Shown here in pieces: positions 8,598 through 18,654 of a DNA stretch of 64,000 bases. The stretch covers positions 1 through 64,000 of the forward strand of contig NZ_JAHLDL010000016.1 of NCBI RefSeq assembly GCF_018861315.1. Reading direction: 5' to 3'. Made by a program: the position numbers and the translations under genes. Source of the DNA: Clostridium bowmanii. Its GTDB lineage: Bacteria > Bacillota > Clostridia > Clostridiales > Clostridiaceae. The notes under the pieces were generated by a model that searched no databases, had not been told where the DNA came from, and worked only from the letters and a program-made list of their open reading frames with translations. Numbering within the stretch: position 1 is the first letter of the stretch; every line of letters starts with the position of its first letter.

Positions 8598-9008
8598 TTG
8601 AAAAAATTTATATATATTCCAATGATACTAAGTATATCAATATTGTTTGTTGCATGTGGTGCTAAAACTCCTGCTAATGCTAATAAAACTAACACTACAA
8701 TACCTACTGCTATTAAGGTAACTTACACTAAGAAATTAGCATATTTACCATCATATAACGGAGTACAACCAACCCAGTACACTGCTGCATCCAAAAAATC
8801 AGCTCTTGCTACTTCGAAATATACCATAAAAAACACTACAGATTCAAAAGTATTTCAAGATTATGAAAATATTTTAAAAAAAGATGGATGGACTATTACA
8901 AGTTCAAAAAAATATGTTAGTATTTTTGCAAAAAAAGACAAACATATAGCAAATATTGTAATCCAAAAATACAATAAAGATGTACTACTACAAGTTATGT
9001 CAAAATAG
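8598..9008 (+). CDS. Small secreted lipoprotein, unknown function
   Basis: 136 residues from TTG 8598. This start is preferred over the in-frame GTG at 8589 because GAGGTG (8586-8591) is the ribosome-binding site. A lipoprotein signal peptide (MKKFIYIPMILSISILFVAC) ends in the lipobox LFVAC, so the mature protein is predicted to be membrane-anchored through Cys. The mature part is Thr/Lys-rich and then a compact domain (SKVFQDYENILKKDGWTI). It is monocistronic, with its own promoter and terminator. No family recognised. Confidence 0.75.
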   Translation: MKKFIYIPMILSISILFVACGAKTPANANKTNTTIPTAIKVTYTKKLAYLPSYNGVQPTQYTAASKKSALATSKYTIKNTTDSKVFQDYENILKKDGWTITSSKKYVSIFAKKDKHIANIVIQKYNKDVLLQVMSK

Positions 9009-9066
9009 GCTATTAATGTTTCCCCTGCACTAACCTATTTTGTATAAGTAACTTTAGACCAATTGG

Positions 9067-9105
9067 AAATTAGTATGGAAATTTATTTCTATACTAATTT
9101 TTTAT
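9067..9105 (+). terminator. Terminator of the lipoprotein gene
   Basis: 10-bp perfect stem (9067-9076 with 9091-9100) followed by TTTATTTTT. Confidence 0.75.
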
Positions 9106-9528
9106 TTTTGGAAATTTAGATAATTCAAAACCTTACTCATTTATTGAGATTAGATGCCTATGGTATTTCTCCTTTCTATTTTCCTATATGTTCCTTGGGG
9201 TACTTTTCATCATATATGAAATTACTACATCATTATAGTCTCCGAGGCTTTTCGCGAGCGATGTGAGCTTTCTATTATTATCATTTTTGAAAATAAATAT
9301 TTAGCATTCTTTATTGCCGCTTCTATTCTTTCTTTTGCAGTGAACAGAAAAAAAGAACCGCCACCTAAGTGACAATCCTCTATTCTTTTTGCTTTCTGAT
9401 ATTCCCCCGGGTGGTTTCGTGAGCGAAGTTAACCTGATTCACAAACATATCTATACTACTTGCCTTATAATTCATATTTAATTCTAGAAACACAATAATA
9501 TCTTATAATACATATTTTTTATTAGAAA
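9106..9528. other. Gene-free stretch with a possible repetitive element
   Basis: Two similar short sequences (TTTCGCGAGCGATG near 9250, TTTCGTGAGCGAAG near 9417) flank about 165 bp. Within them a minus-strand frame of about 57 codons is open but lacks a start and RBS (contains LGGGSFFLFTAKERIEAAI). The segment is more G+C-rich than its surroundings. It could be an interspersed repeat or a gene relic; nothing firm. Confidence 0.3.
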
Positions 9529-10335
9529 TTACTCATTAAAATATATAGCTAAATTATCTATATTACAACCTTTTTCTAAAAGCTGTTCAGCTTTAAACTC
9601 TAAATTAAAAAATTTTGCTTTTAATGAATTAATCTCAATATTACTTGTATCAAAGGTACCTACAGCTACTATTTTAGCATTATCTATATTTTTAATAGTA
9701 ACTGGTATCTTTTCAACTTTAATCTTTTTATCTGATGCATTTCTCACTATTATTGATATTTTCAGCTCTCCGCTCTCACCACTTAGAATTTTATATAATG
9801 ATACATTAACATCCCCTGAAGTAATTGGCAACATTTCATTTAAATATTTATGTAATTTTTTAAATTCTGAATCATTAGGTACATTTTCAAATTCTATATT
9901 AGCACTATTATATGCTTTTATATTTGTATCAAAAACTATATGTAATCCATCTTTCAAAGCTATTGTATCAATAAATATATTCTTTTTATCAAAATATAGT
10001 TTCCAAGGTACTGCAGAGTACGGTGGTATATTTCCTACTTCTCTAAGTTCAAAAATTTGATTTGCCACAACTTCGTCTTTTGAATTAAGTATCATAAGTG
10101 GAAGCTTGTCAAAATTAATTTCTTTGGAAAGGCCATTTCTAAAATAAATGCCTACTTCAACCTTATCACCTAAATCAAATACATAAGTAGTATTTATATT
10201 TATGTCTCCTTCATTCATATCCGGTAAACTTTCTAATTCTTCTCTATAAAATTCTTTTTTAGCATCTGCGTGTGCAGCTTCATGCCCGTCATTTAAGTAT
10301 AGTTGTAATTTAGCTTTGGTTCCATCAACCTTCAT
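9529..10335 (-). CDS. SLAP-domain protein with two domains
   Basis: 268 residues, no signal peptide. The first SLAP domain (about 45-125) has the hallmark order VEVGIYFRNGLSKEINFDKL, VVANQIFELREVG, IPPYSAVPWKLYF. The second (about 175-260) is similar (ELKISIIVRNASDKKIKVEK, then SLKAKFFNLEF). SLAP domains are known from accessory Sec/S-layer assembly proteins of Firmicutes. The gene starts at an ATG with AGGAGG in front. It lies immediately downstream of a membrane-protein pseudogene and the 825-residue surface protein, so a role in handling surface proteins is likely but unproven. Confidence 0.75.
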   Translation of the reverse strand: MKVDGTKAKLQLYLNDGHEAAHADAKKEFYREELESLPDMNEGDININTTYVFDLGDKVEVGIYFRNGLSKEINFDKLPLMILNSKDEVVANQIFELREVGNIPPYSAVPWKLYFDKKNIFIDTIALKDGLHIVFDTNIKAYNSANIEFENVPNDSEFKKLHKYLNEMLPITSGDVNVSLYKILSGESGELKISIIVRNASDKKIKVEKIPVTIKNIDNAKIVAVGTFDTSNIEINSLKAKFFNLEFKAEQLLEKGCNIDNLAIYFNE

Positions 10336-10452
10336 AATTGTCCTCCTATAATAAAATATTGGATTTTTTATTTACTTATCAACTATCACCTTGGGTACTA
10401 AAATATTAGTTCAGCTAGTTAATAATATCGCGCAAATTTTTATAATACTCTT

Positions 10453-11066
10453 TTATTTTTGTATAAATACAACATTATAAGTATTTTTCCCTAAAACTAC
10501 ATTTATTTTAGAATTTTTATTTGCATTTAGAATCCTTAATTGTCTATCTGAAATTTCATATGATTTCTTATCTACTTGTTTCCCATTTAATAATACATTA
10601 GTGACATCTTTTTCTGATAACCCCTTAAAATCAGCAGTTATATATTCTAAACCCAATAATTTTCCAGCTTCTGCTGATAACTGATCTTCTTTTACAGGAA
10701 TCACCTCTTTAACTATATCCTTGCCACCTTCTTTTACATCTACAATTAAAGGTATCTCCTTATATTGACTCTTTAACTCTTTAGCATATTGCTTTCTATC
10801 ACCTTAGCCTGATCTTTTGTTGTATTTTCTTTCAACGTAACATTAGCCACTACAACATCAGCCTTTAAATAAACCTCACTACTTGATACCTGTTTTTCAT
10901 TTGTTATTTCTTTAGTCATTTTCTCATGCTTAACAATTTTATTAGGCACCGTAGGTGGCTTAACTGCTGAATTGCAAGACCTAACTATTGAAAATGCAAT
11001 ACCTATTATTACAACTAAACTAATAATTACAGCTATAATAATTTTATTTGTTTTAGTACTACTCAT
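10453..11066 (-). pseudogene. Frameshifted paralogue of the membrane-anchored protein at 15645-16265
   Basis: Two frames (10773-11066 and 10453 to about 10800) align end to end with the intact 206-residue paralogue. The first has the N-terminal membrane helix and SSEVYLKADVVVANVTLKEN. The second continues with KELKSQYKEIPLIVDVK and ends in NTYNVVFIQK. A 1-nt deletion near 10793-10803 after AKV joins them out of frame. Without sequencing error it would yield a truncated 97-residue product. Most of the protein is otherwise well conserved, so the inactivation looks recent. Confidence 0.85.
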
Positions 11067-11218
11067 ACGGTAGCTCCATGATAATTAATTTCACAGTTAA
11101 TTATACTATTATTAGAGTTTTATTACAATGGAAACACACAACTTGCAATTATTCATTCGGTAGATGTCCTATAAGATATATATACTAATAAACATTTCTA
11201 GTCCGATTCTTCATGAAA

Positions 11219-11251
11219 AAGAGAAGAACATTTCCACAATTGTCCTTCTCT
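11219..11251 (-). terminator. Terminator of the 825-residue surface gene
   Basis: Eleven-bp stem with one mismatch (11220-11230 with 11241-11251) and A-run below, giving U-tract on the minus strand. Part of a recurring GAGAAG-AACA / TGTCCTTCTC hairpin family found after several surface genes here. Confidence 0.7.
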
Positions 11252-11319
11252 ATTTGTTTTATTTTGTTATTATATCCAATTTATCTCATTTATTGCTTGT
11301 GAACATAGTCAATCTGCTC

Positions 11320-13797
11320 CTATAAAACTTCTTCAACCTTATAAGTTTTAGCATTATCTAAAGCAGTTATTGCCGTTCCTGTTAATGCTTGCGCTAATTC
11401 TTCCGCATCTTTTTTGTCAGTTTTTGCTACACTTAAAGTTCCATCAGATAATACTCCATAGTAGTTAATTCCATCTGTTACTACATATTTAGTTGTTGCT
11501 GTCAATCCTGTTATTGTAGAGTCTCCAGCTATTCCTAATGATTCTACTTCTAATGTTACTTCTGAAGCTTTTATTGCTTCTACCTCTTCTGGTATCACTT
11601 CCGGTACTACTTCTGGTACTACTTCTTGTACTGCCGGTACTACTACCGGTACTACTACTTCATCAACTTTAGACGGTTTAATTTTTTTTGGGATACCTAA
11701 TGGTGTCATTCCATAATTATAAGGCTCATCAATCATCCAAGTTGGTCTCGTATTACTCATTTCATTTACTGGTGTAACTGTGATATTAGATCCATTTCCA
11801 CTTACATTCATTTTAAATACTGTCCAGTACATTTCATTGCCATAACCTGTTGGCACATAGAAAGTATTATCAGCCGTTGCACTGTTACCTTTGAATACTT
11901 TAACTATCGCTCCCGAATTTCTTAAAGATGAGTCTCCAGAATACTCTCCAGAAAAATTGTGTACATCGAAAATATATTGTCCATCTACTAACTTATGAAT
12001 AGTTGTAGTTTCCGGTCCATATGACTCCATATCATCCCAATCAAGATCAACGTAATTAGTATCAATATAAGTATATTCCTTATTATAAAATGCAGTATGG
12101 AATTTATCACCATCTGGAGTTGGACCAACCAAATGAGAATCCTCATCATATGGCAATTCACCCCAAGTAAGTACGATCTTTACTTCGCTTGTACCTGCGG
12201 TTCTAATAATAGTCTCATTTTGATCTGATAAAATTGTGTCTGATGGTACCACTACATATATATATCCCGTTATAAACCCATACCCTGTAATTTCACCAGT
12301 AAATTGTCCCGTTGGAAGACTAATGAAATAATAACCATAATCATCTGTTGTTGTTTCTTTTGCAACAGTCCCAGTGGTGTTATTAATCCCACTTCTAAAT
12401 TTAATGGTAGCATTTGCCGCTCCAGCTCCGTTAGTGTCAGTAATTCTTCCACTACATCCAGTAGCTACTACTGCTATTTCATTTGATGTCTTTACTTCTC
12501 CTATAAGCTTTGTTGTATAATGAGAAGGACCTACCGTTACTTTAAACATCTTTCCTGCATTTTCAGCACCAGATATAGTTGAAAATGTCAATTTTGAGCT
12601 TGACTCATCATAATTAATATTTGACAATTCAACTAATCCGCCGTTAATAGTTGCAGTTATATTAAAATCATTTGCTGTTAATCCTGAAACAAAATGATTA
12701 AAATTTAAAGAAACACTGTTCATTGTAATTTCTGAAATTGATGTAATTGAAGCATTAGTTACAGATGAATAACTCTCTGATATTTCTTGTCCATTTACAT
12801 TAATTGATGCACTTCCATTATCAAATACTAAATTCTGCGGTCTAGCGGATAATATTGAACCGCTTGCTCCAACATTTATTCTTGCACTACCTATTGCACC
12901 TTCACCAAAAATTGATGTTACTGCATTTAATATCATATTATCTACTGTCGTTCCTTGTGGAAGTGTAATTCTAACCTGTGAAGCTCTTGTATTAATAGTT
13001 TCAAATGCTCCAAGTAATTCAACCATTGGTGAATTCACTTGAGAATTTTGAACACTATTTGTAATATTTATATTGCTAAATCCAATAGCATTTCTACTTA
13101 AATTATTTTCTTCTATGGTTGCAGTACTTTCAAGTTGAACTTCTGCTACTATAGTACCACCTTCTGCTACTAATCTTACTCTACCATCATTTTTATTTAC
13201 AATTATAGTAGCAAGAACAGAATCAATTAAATGTACACTGTTTTCTCCACCACCTTTAACAATTGTCGTGCCTTCAACAGTAACATTTTTTAATATTAAA
13301 TCTCCATCTCCAATATTTTCTCCAAGTATTAAATCACCTTTTATAATCATGTTCTGTAATATTATATTTTTACCTGTAGCTGTCACTTTCCCATTTATAG
13401 TTAAATTAGAATTATCTGAACCATATGTTCCTGCATGACTATAAACTTGATCTTTATTCTGAACGGTTATAGGAGCTTTTATAACCACAGTCTCTTTGAT
13501 TTTATTTTGTTTCTCTAGAAGAGACATATTTGAATTAGCAAGCTCATTAAATACATCATTTGCTTTATTAACTTCATATAAATTATTATTTACTTCATAA
13601 GAAGATGCACTAGGATCTCTTACTATGTTAAAAAACGTTGGTCTATCATTAATTAATATAAATGCTATTCCCCCCTTATTTACTCCATTAACCCAAATAT
13701 CACCGTTTTGTGCATGTGCTTGTATTGGTATAAACATTAATAGCAATACTAAAATAGCAGTTTGAATAGATTTAATATAATTCTTATTGTTACGCAT
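11320..13797 (-). CDS. Large secreted surface protein, GGIG family with beta-helix and carboxypeptidase-regulatory-like domains
   Basis: 825 residues from ATG 13797, preferred to ATG 13812 because the G7 tract between them is the ribosome-binding site. After a signal peptide (AILVLLLMFIPIQAHA) comes a diverged copy of the shared N-terminal domain (GDIWVNGVNKGGIAFILIND). A stretch of short repeated strands follows, looking like a right-handed beta-helix (GDLILGENIGDGDLILKNVT), then a carboxypeptidase-regulatory-like fold (GRITDTNGAGAANATIKF) and an LTWGELPYDEDSHL domain resembling DUF2135. A Val/Pro/Glu-rich linker precedes a C-terminal module (GLTATTKYVV, KTYKVEEV) also found at the end of the 868-residue protein at 20519-23125. 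No sortase motif or CWB2 repeat. Confidence 0.75.
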   Translation of the reverse strand: MRNNKNYIKSIQTAILVLLLMFIPIQAHAQNGDIWVNGVNKGGIAFILINDRPTFFNIVRDPSASSYEVNNNLYEVNKANDVFNELANSNMSLLEKQNKIKETVVIKAPITVQNKDQVYSHAGTYGSDNSNLTINGKVTATGKNIILQNMIIKGDLILGENIGDGDLILKNVTVEGTTIVKGGGENSVHLIDSVLATIIVNKNDGRVRLVAEGGTIVAEVQLESTATIEENNLSRNAIGFSNINITNSVQNSQVNSPMVELLGAFETINTRASQVRITLPQGTTVDNMILNAVTSIFGEGAIGSARINVGASGSILSARPQNLVFDNGSASINVNGQEISESYSSVTNASITSISEITMNSVSLNFNHFVSGLTANDFNITATINGGLVELSNINYDESSSKLTFSTISGAENAGKMFKVTVGPSHYTTKLIGEVKTSNEIAVVATGCSGRITDTNGAGAANATIKFRSGINNTTGTVAKETTTDDYGYYFISLPTGQFTGEITGYGFITGYIYVVVPSDTILSDQNETIIRTAGTSEVKIVLTWGELPYDEDSHLVGPTPDGDKFHTAFYNKEYTYIDTNYVDLDWDDMESYGPETTTIHKLVDGQYIFDVHNFSGEYSGDSSLRNSGAIVKVFKGNSATADNTFYVPTGYGNEMYWTVFKMNVSGNGSNITVTPVNEMSNTRPTWMIDEPYNYGMTPLGIPKKIKPSKVDEVVVPVVVPAVQEVVPEVVPEVIPEEVEAIKASEVTLEVESLGIAGDSTITGLTATTKYVVTDGINYYGVLSDGTLSVAKTDKKDAEELAQALTGTAITALDNAKTYKVEEVL

Positions 13798-14170
13798 TGT
13801 TTTCCCCCCCATATATATTTTAAACTGTCCTTCATGTAATGGAATCTAATTTTAAGAGATGCCTTTTTCTCATTACAAAATTATATATTCTGATGGCAAT
13901 TTTTAGTATTTAGTCTCCTTTCATACAATCTTTTAATAAACTACATAAGTATATTTTACTTTATTTTTATTGTAAAAACAATCTTTAAATACATTAATAT
14001 TGATTATATTTAAATATTTTACATTACATTCGTAAACTTATTTATACACTAATTGCTTAAAAATATTTTTTAAAAATATTTTTATTGTAACAATTAAAAG
14101 GTATTTATAAACTTTAATAGAATTTTATAGTAGTACAAAATATAACTTCAAAGTACGAGGGGGAATATAA
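13798..14170. other. Divergent intergenic region between two surface genes
   Basis: 373 bp, extremely A/T-rich, separating the minus-strand gene ending its leader at 13797 from the plus-strand gene at 14171. It must hold both promoters. An AT palindrome lies near 14060-14082, but I cannot fix -35/-10 boxes with confidence. Confidence 0.4.
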
Positions 14171-15487
14171 ATGACTAATAAAAAATTATATAGGGGGTTA
14201 TCCACGTTTGCAATGTCTGTACTAATTGTATGTTCTGTTAGTAGCATTGTTTATGCAAAAGATGGCGACATATACAACACAGATAATACAAACTTAGGAG
14301 GCATAGGTAACATATTACTTCACAATAAATCAGCTATTTTTAATCTGATAAAAAACATAGAAACATATGAATATGAAGTAGCTAATAAACTATATGCAGC
14401 ATCACAGGTAAATGAACAATTTATTAAGAATCCTGATGCAACAGTGGTGGCAGTACATGCAGCTGTAAAAGCAAACCTTATACCAATAGTTGCTGCTCCA
14501 GGAACCGTTGCATCAGTTAGCGCTATTAGTGTTAATAGCTTCAAAATAGTATTCAACCAATCGCCAGCAGATACTTCAAAAATTAATTTTTCAGTATTAA
14601 AAGGAACAACTCCAATAACTGTAACAACTACCTGGAATACTGCTACCACAGAAGCTACCGTGACTAGTTCATCAGATTTACAAATTGGGAGTTATACAGT
14701 TAATGTGAAAAATGATACTGTAAGTATTGGAACGTCAAATGTAACTATTTCGGAGCATAAAATAGCTAAGATTAATATAATTTCTTCTGAACTAGAAATT
14801 AGTAATACTATAATTGGTACTACTACAACTCAGATTGGACATGCAACATATCAGATATTAGACCAATATGGAATTGATATTACAAATTCATCTTTAGCTC
14901 AAAGTATTACATGGACATGTGGAATAGGAAATGCTGTTGGAAGTAATGGATTATTAATAATTACTCCATTTAGTGGTGCTACTAATTTATTAACTTCTTA
15001 TACAAATACCACAATAAATGCAATTGATGGGATTACAAAAGTTACGGCAACTTCTAATGTATCCGTTATGTCACCCCGTAAAATAGGAGAAACAGTTACA
15101 GTACACGATAGTGTCTGGGGGACTTATGAATTAACAATAAGTAATGTTGAGCTTACAAGTGAAAGAAACCAATCTTCGAAAACTATTCCGGCAGAAGTAT
15201 ATAAGGTTACTTATACATATAAACTATTATCAAAAGTATCCGCAACAAGCATGGGATTATATATAAATGGATTTGATTCCTCTATAGATAGTACTAATGA
15301 ATTAGGTGAAACATACCCTAATAATATAAATAAAATTCCAAAAGAGCTATATCTTGTTGGTAATTCGTGTACTGCTGAAACTTTCATAGGTGTAGATAAC
15401 CCAACAACTAAATTGATTTTAATAAAAAAATACTCAACAAATACCGGTAGTAATTTTGTGACATTTACTATTTCAACAAATAAATAA
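14171..15487 (+). CDS. Secreted GGIG-family surface protein with a DUF4352-like C-terminus
   Basis: 438 residues; RBS GAGGGGG. Signal peptide MTNKKLYRGLSTFAMSVLIV to YAKDG. Shared N-terminal domain at about 30-115 (NLGGIGNILLHNKSAIFNLI, then ETYEYEVANKLYAASQVNEQ). Residues 115-290 are Ig-like and homologous to the 437-residue protein at 26223-27536 (NSFKIVFNQSPADTSKI, ILDQYGIDITNSSLA). The C-terminal ~140 residues start at GETVTVHDSVWGTYELTISN and resemble DUF4352 Ig-like lipoprotein domains. It is the only family member on the plus strand. Function unknown; likely exported and cell-surface associated. Confidence 0.75.
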   Translation: MTNKKLYRGLSTFAMSVLIVCSVSSIVYAKDGDIYNTDNTNLGGIGNILLHNKSAIFNLIKNIETYEYEVANKLYAASQVNEQFIKNPDATVVAVHAAVKANLIPIVAAPGTVASVSAISVNSFKIVFNQSPADTSKINFSVLKGTTPITVTTTWNTATTEATVTSSSDLQIGSYTVNVKNDTVSIGTSNVTISEHKIAKINIISSELEISNTIIGTTTTQIGHATYQILDQYGIDITNSSLAQSITWTCGIGNAVGSNGLLIITPFSGATNLLTSYTNTTINAIDGITKVTATSNVSVMSPRKIGETVTVHDSVWGTYELTISNVELTSERNQSSKTIPAEVYKVTYTYKLLSKVSATSMGLYINGFDSSIDSTNELGETYPNNINKIPKELYLVGNSCTAETFIGVDNPTTKLILIKKYSTNTGSNFVTFTISTNK

Positions 15488-15534
15488 CATTTTTCAATGA
15501 GTAATAGCTATTAATAAATTTCATCAATAAAAAA

Positions 15535-15568
15535 ATCCTCAATATGATATTAATATCATATTGAGGAT
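15535..15568. terminator. Bidirectional terminator between convergent genes
   Basis: 16-bp perfect stem (15535-15550 with 15553-15568) with a 2-nt loop, A-run before and T-rich tail after. It serves both the gene at 14171 and the one at 15645. Confidence 0.85.
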
Positions 15569-15644
15569 ACTATTTTACTTTCATAAACTTATGCTGTAAA
15601 ACTAATTACAATCTAGACTTATTGTCTAAAATCTTATAAGCCTT

Positions 15645-16265
15645 TTATTTTTTTATAAATACAACATTATAAGTTTTCTTTCCTAAAATAACTTTTATTT
15701 TAGAATCTTTATTTGCATTTAGTATTCTTAATTGTCCATCTGAAATCTCATATGAGTTCTTATTTAGTTGTTTTTCATTCATTAATACTTTAGTGACATC
15801 TTTTGATAACAACTCTTTAAAATCAACAGTTATATATTCTATCCCCAATAATGTTCCAGTCTCCGCTGCTAATTGATCTTCTTTTACAGGAATAAGTTCT
15901 TTGACTATATCTTTGCCTCCTTGTTTCACATCAACAATTACAGGTATTTCTTTATATTGGCTTTTTAACTCGTTGGCATATTTAGTAGCTAATACTTTAG
16001 CCTCATCTTTTGTTGTATTTTCTTTCAACGTAATATTAGCCACTACAACATCAGACTTTAAATAGACCTCACCACTTGCTACCTTCTTTTCATTTTTCAA
16101 CTCTTTGTTCATATCCTTATGCTTAACTATTATAGTAGGGTCTTTTGGTAGCTTAACTGATGAATCGCTATTCCTTCCCATTAAAAATACACCACTCGCT
16201 ATTATAGCTAAACCAATTAATACGACTAAACTAATTTTAATTTTGTTTGCTTTTATGTTACTCAT
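15645..16265 (-). CDS. Membrane-anchored protein of unknown function
   Basis: 206 residues. One N-terminal membrane helix (about 10-30, ISLVVLIGLAIIASGVFLM) is followed by a Lys-rich extracytoplasmic region (GEVYLKSDVVVANITLKEN, KELKSQYKEIPVIVDVK, NKDSKIKVILGKKTYNVVFI). No family recognised. A near-identical frameshifted paralogue lies at 10453-11066, in a similar setting next to SLAP and surface-protein genes, so the gene seems to belong to the repeated surface block. It converges on the gene at 14171 across the terminator at 15535. Confidence 0.7.
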   Translation of the reverse strand: MSNIKANKIKISLVVLIGLAIIASGVFLMGRNSDSSVKLPKDPTIIVKHKDMNKELKNEKKVASGEVYLKSDVVVANITLKENTTKDEAKVLATKYANELKSQYKEIPVIVDVKQGGKDIVKELIPVKEDQLAAETGTLLGIEYITVDFKELLSKDVTKVLMNEKQLNKNSYEISDGQLRILNANKDSKIKVILGKKTYNVVFIKK

Positions 16266-16360
16266 AATTTACCTCCATCGCTAGTTAATTCCAAAATTAA
16301 TTATACTATCATTAACACCTAAGTACAATAGAAATACACGGATTACATTATTTGTAATTT

Positions 16361-16466
16361 AATTTAAACTTATTGATGTTACATTAACTATGGTACTTGC
16401 AAATACATATACATTCATAGTTAGTAATGAAATATCCATCATAAAACAGATACTATTAATTAATGG
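16361..16466 (-). pseudogene. Relic of a Big2 wall-protein signal peptide
   Basis: The minus strand reads INSICFMMDISLL, MNVYVFASTIVN, VTSISLN, matching the signal peptide and first Big2 strand of the 665-residue protein (IICFMMVFLLQ, MNVQVFADTVVS, VTSISLNK). It stops after that, so only about 35 codons remain. This shows that the Big2/CWB2 gene was once duplicated next to the papain-type protease gene. Confidence 0.75.
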
Positions 16467-16474
16467 ACCTTTGC

Positions 16475-18370
16475 CTAATTTACAATCATTTTTATAAGTA
16501 GATTTTCATCATTTAGATTAATATTGCTAGTGCTACTTACTTTATATATCTTTGTCTCTCCTTCGCTTATGTCGCCGTCTCGTATTATAACTTCCTCTAT
16601 GCCACCCTTCACAAAATATATAGTTACTTTGCCACTTTCATTTGCCTTTACAGTGATTCCCACTTTATACGTACTCTCACCAAGTTTGTACCTTTCTGCA
16701 TCTGCGGCTACTAACTTTGACTTCTTTACAAAATCTGTACTTGAAGAATCCTTCGGTTGCTGTCCTTTATATGGAATAATTTCGACACTGTAATTTCCCT
16801 CAGGAGCTATATTTCCTAATCCATCTTTACCATCCCATCTGCATATGTTGAGTCCTGTAAATCCTTGATTGTTTGCTAATTCATTTATGATTGTGTCATT
16901 TTCATCTTTTACTTTTAAGTCATATCTTCCACTGCCAGTACAGTTAATTTTAAAATCTACAGTATCTTGTACTTCTACCTCTAAATTTTCTTTAACCACT
17001 TTACTTAAATCAATTTCTGCTGATACGGCACTCGAAGAAGAAATACTATTAAAGGCTTGAAAATATCTCTTCACATAAGTTTGTGTTTGTAATTTTTCTG
17101 TGTATTCTCCACTGTTTACATTAGCAATAACATTAAAATTCTCATCTAAAACCTTGTATCCACCAGCATTTGTTACGTTGTTCCAAGTAAACTTCAACGT
17201 ATCTTCTGATACTAAATTTGGAGTTACCGTCCCCATTTCATCTACAATTTCACCATTTATAAGATCCGTAAAGACAAACCCTTGAAGTGTTGCTTTTGCA
17301 AATGCTGCATAGGTCATATATGTATATCCTGCTTGTCCCCAATTCGTTCCATAGGAATTAATAATTTTAAAAGCACCATAACCCTCTGGAGTCTCCAAAG
17401 TATCATCATAACCTACTATTACAACTGCATGTCCCCCTAATGTGTAATTTTCTGTGGTAACTATACTAGTCCCCTCCGACAAAATAAGAGGGTACATCCA
17501 CTTAAACCCCACGTTTATACCTACTATCGGTAAATCACCTGTATTCAAATATTCTTTTGTCTTTTGTATTATGTAATCTGAAGAATCATTATTGGTATAG
17601 AGCACATACCAATCTCTTATTTTGTTTATTCCTGATTTTCGAATTACTTCACTGCTTGGTTGTGTTAAGTAATCCTTTGCCACATATGGAAAGTCATATA
17701 GTGTAGCAGCTCCTTCACTTTTCAATAAATCTCCTGCATCATTCAGAGTTGCACCTTCATCAACACCACCATTAATTTGATTATATAAAAAACTAGGACT
17801 AAAAATATGTTTTGAATTACTTCCTACAAACCATCCAATATCTTTTGCCTGCTGAAAAGTTCTAAGATAATATCCTGCTGCCCATGCAACGCAACTATTT
17901 TCCTGTTGATTTCCTATAGGTGGAAAATAACCTAAATTAGAATAGTCTAATTTAGAAGGGAGCTGATTTAATTTAAGTTCATTGGCTTTCAACTTATCCT
18001 CTAATGCTTTTTCCACTGAATAATTTTTGCTTAGATTTTTGTCCTCCTTCAATCCTGTATATGGCAGTTGAGCAAAGTCACTTTGTATCTCTACCCATTT
18101 GCTATCTTTTTTCTGTAATATTTTTTTATAATACTTATCATCATTTTTAGTAAATATCTCTATCTTATCTGTAGATAAGGCCCTTGTATCTAATAAGATT
18201 TCTCCACTTTTAAGTGGATATAGTTGCGGCTCCCCTGCCAATAAGACTTGTTTTGTTAACAAAGTTTCACTACTTTTAGTAGCATTTATTTTATTTGCAT
18301 AAACATTCAAAACCTTTAAACATAATAATGCAATAAGTACAATAATTACATTTTTTATTGCTTTTCTCAT
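16475..18370 (-). CDS. Secreted papain-family (C1A) cysteine protease
   Basis: 631 residues. Signal peptide ~1-25; a propeptide-like region to ~135. The C1A domain follows with GNQQENSCVAWAAGYY (Cys160 with the preceding Gln of the oxyanion hole), GGHAVVIVGYDD (His314) and INSYGTNWGQAGY (Asn338). The C-terminal ~240 residues are Ig-like, including a FlgD-like segment (RYDLKVKDENDTIINELAN, IAPEGNYSVEI). The catalytic triad is complete. In C. difficile the related C1A enzyme Cwp84 processes the S-layer precursor; a similar role for the surface proteins encoded around it is an inference from context. Strong RBS AAGGAG. Confidence 0.88.
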   Translation of the reverse strand: MRKAIKNVIIVLIALLCLKVLNVYANKINATKSSETLLTKQVLLAGEPQLYPLKSGEILLDTRALSTDKIEIFTKNDDKYYKKILQKKDSKWVEIQSDFAQLPYTGLKEDKNLSKNYSVEKALEDKLKANELKLNQLPSKLDYSNLGYFPPIGNQQENSCVAWAAGYYLRTFQQAKDIGWFVGSNSKHIFSPSFLYNQINGGVDEGATLNDAGDLLKSEGAATLYDFPYVAKDYLTQPSSEVIRKSGINKIRDWYVLYTNNDSSDYIIQKTKEYLNTGDLPIVGINVGFKWMYPLILSEGTSIVTTENYTLGGHAVVIVGYDDTLETPEGYGAFKIINSYGTNWGQAGYTYMTYAAFAKATLQGFVFTDLINGEIVDEMGTVTPNLVSEDTLKFTWNNVTNAGGYKVLDENFNVIANVNSGEYTEKLQTQTYVKRYFQAFNSISSSSAVSAEIDLSKVVKENLEVEVQDTVDFKINCTGSGRYDLKVKDENDTIINELANNQGFTGLNICRWDGKDGLGNIAPEGNYSVEIIPYKGQQPKDSSSTDFVKKSKLVAADAERYKLGESTYKVGITVKANESGKVTIYFVKGGIEEVIIRDGDISEGETKIYKVSSTSNINLNDENLLIKMIVN

Positions 18371-18654
18371 TACTTCTAACTCCTTAACAAATTATTTTTC
18401 AGACTAGTTCTAAGATCCCCTTCATTTCATTGCCTTACCGCTTTTAAATATAATGTAAATTAACCCTATTAACACCTCTAAATTTATTATATTTACTTAA
18501 TTCAACAAAGAACCACAATTACCCTTTATAATTTATTAATAAGCAATAAATGCTTATTAGTATTAATCTTCAAATCGACCCTATTCTATTTCTACTATCA
18601 TTAAAATAATATGTTATTTTGTAAATGATTAAACGTAAGCGATTGAACAAACAC

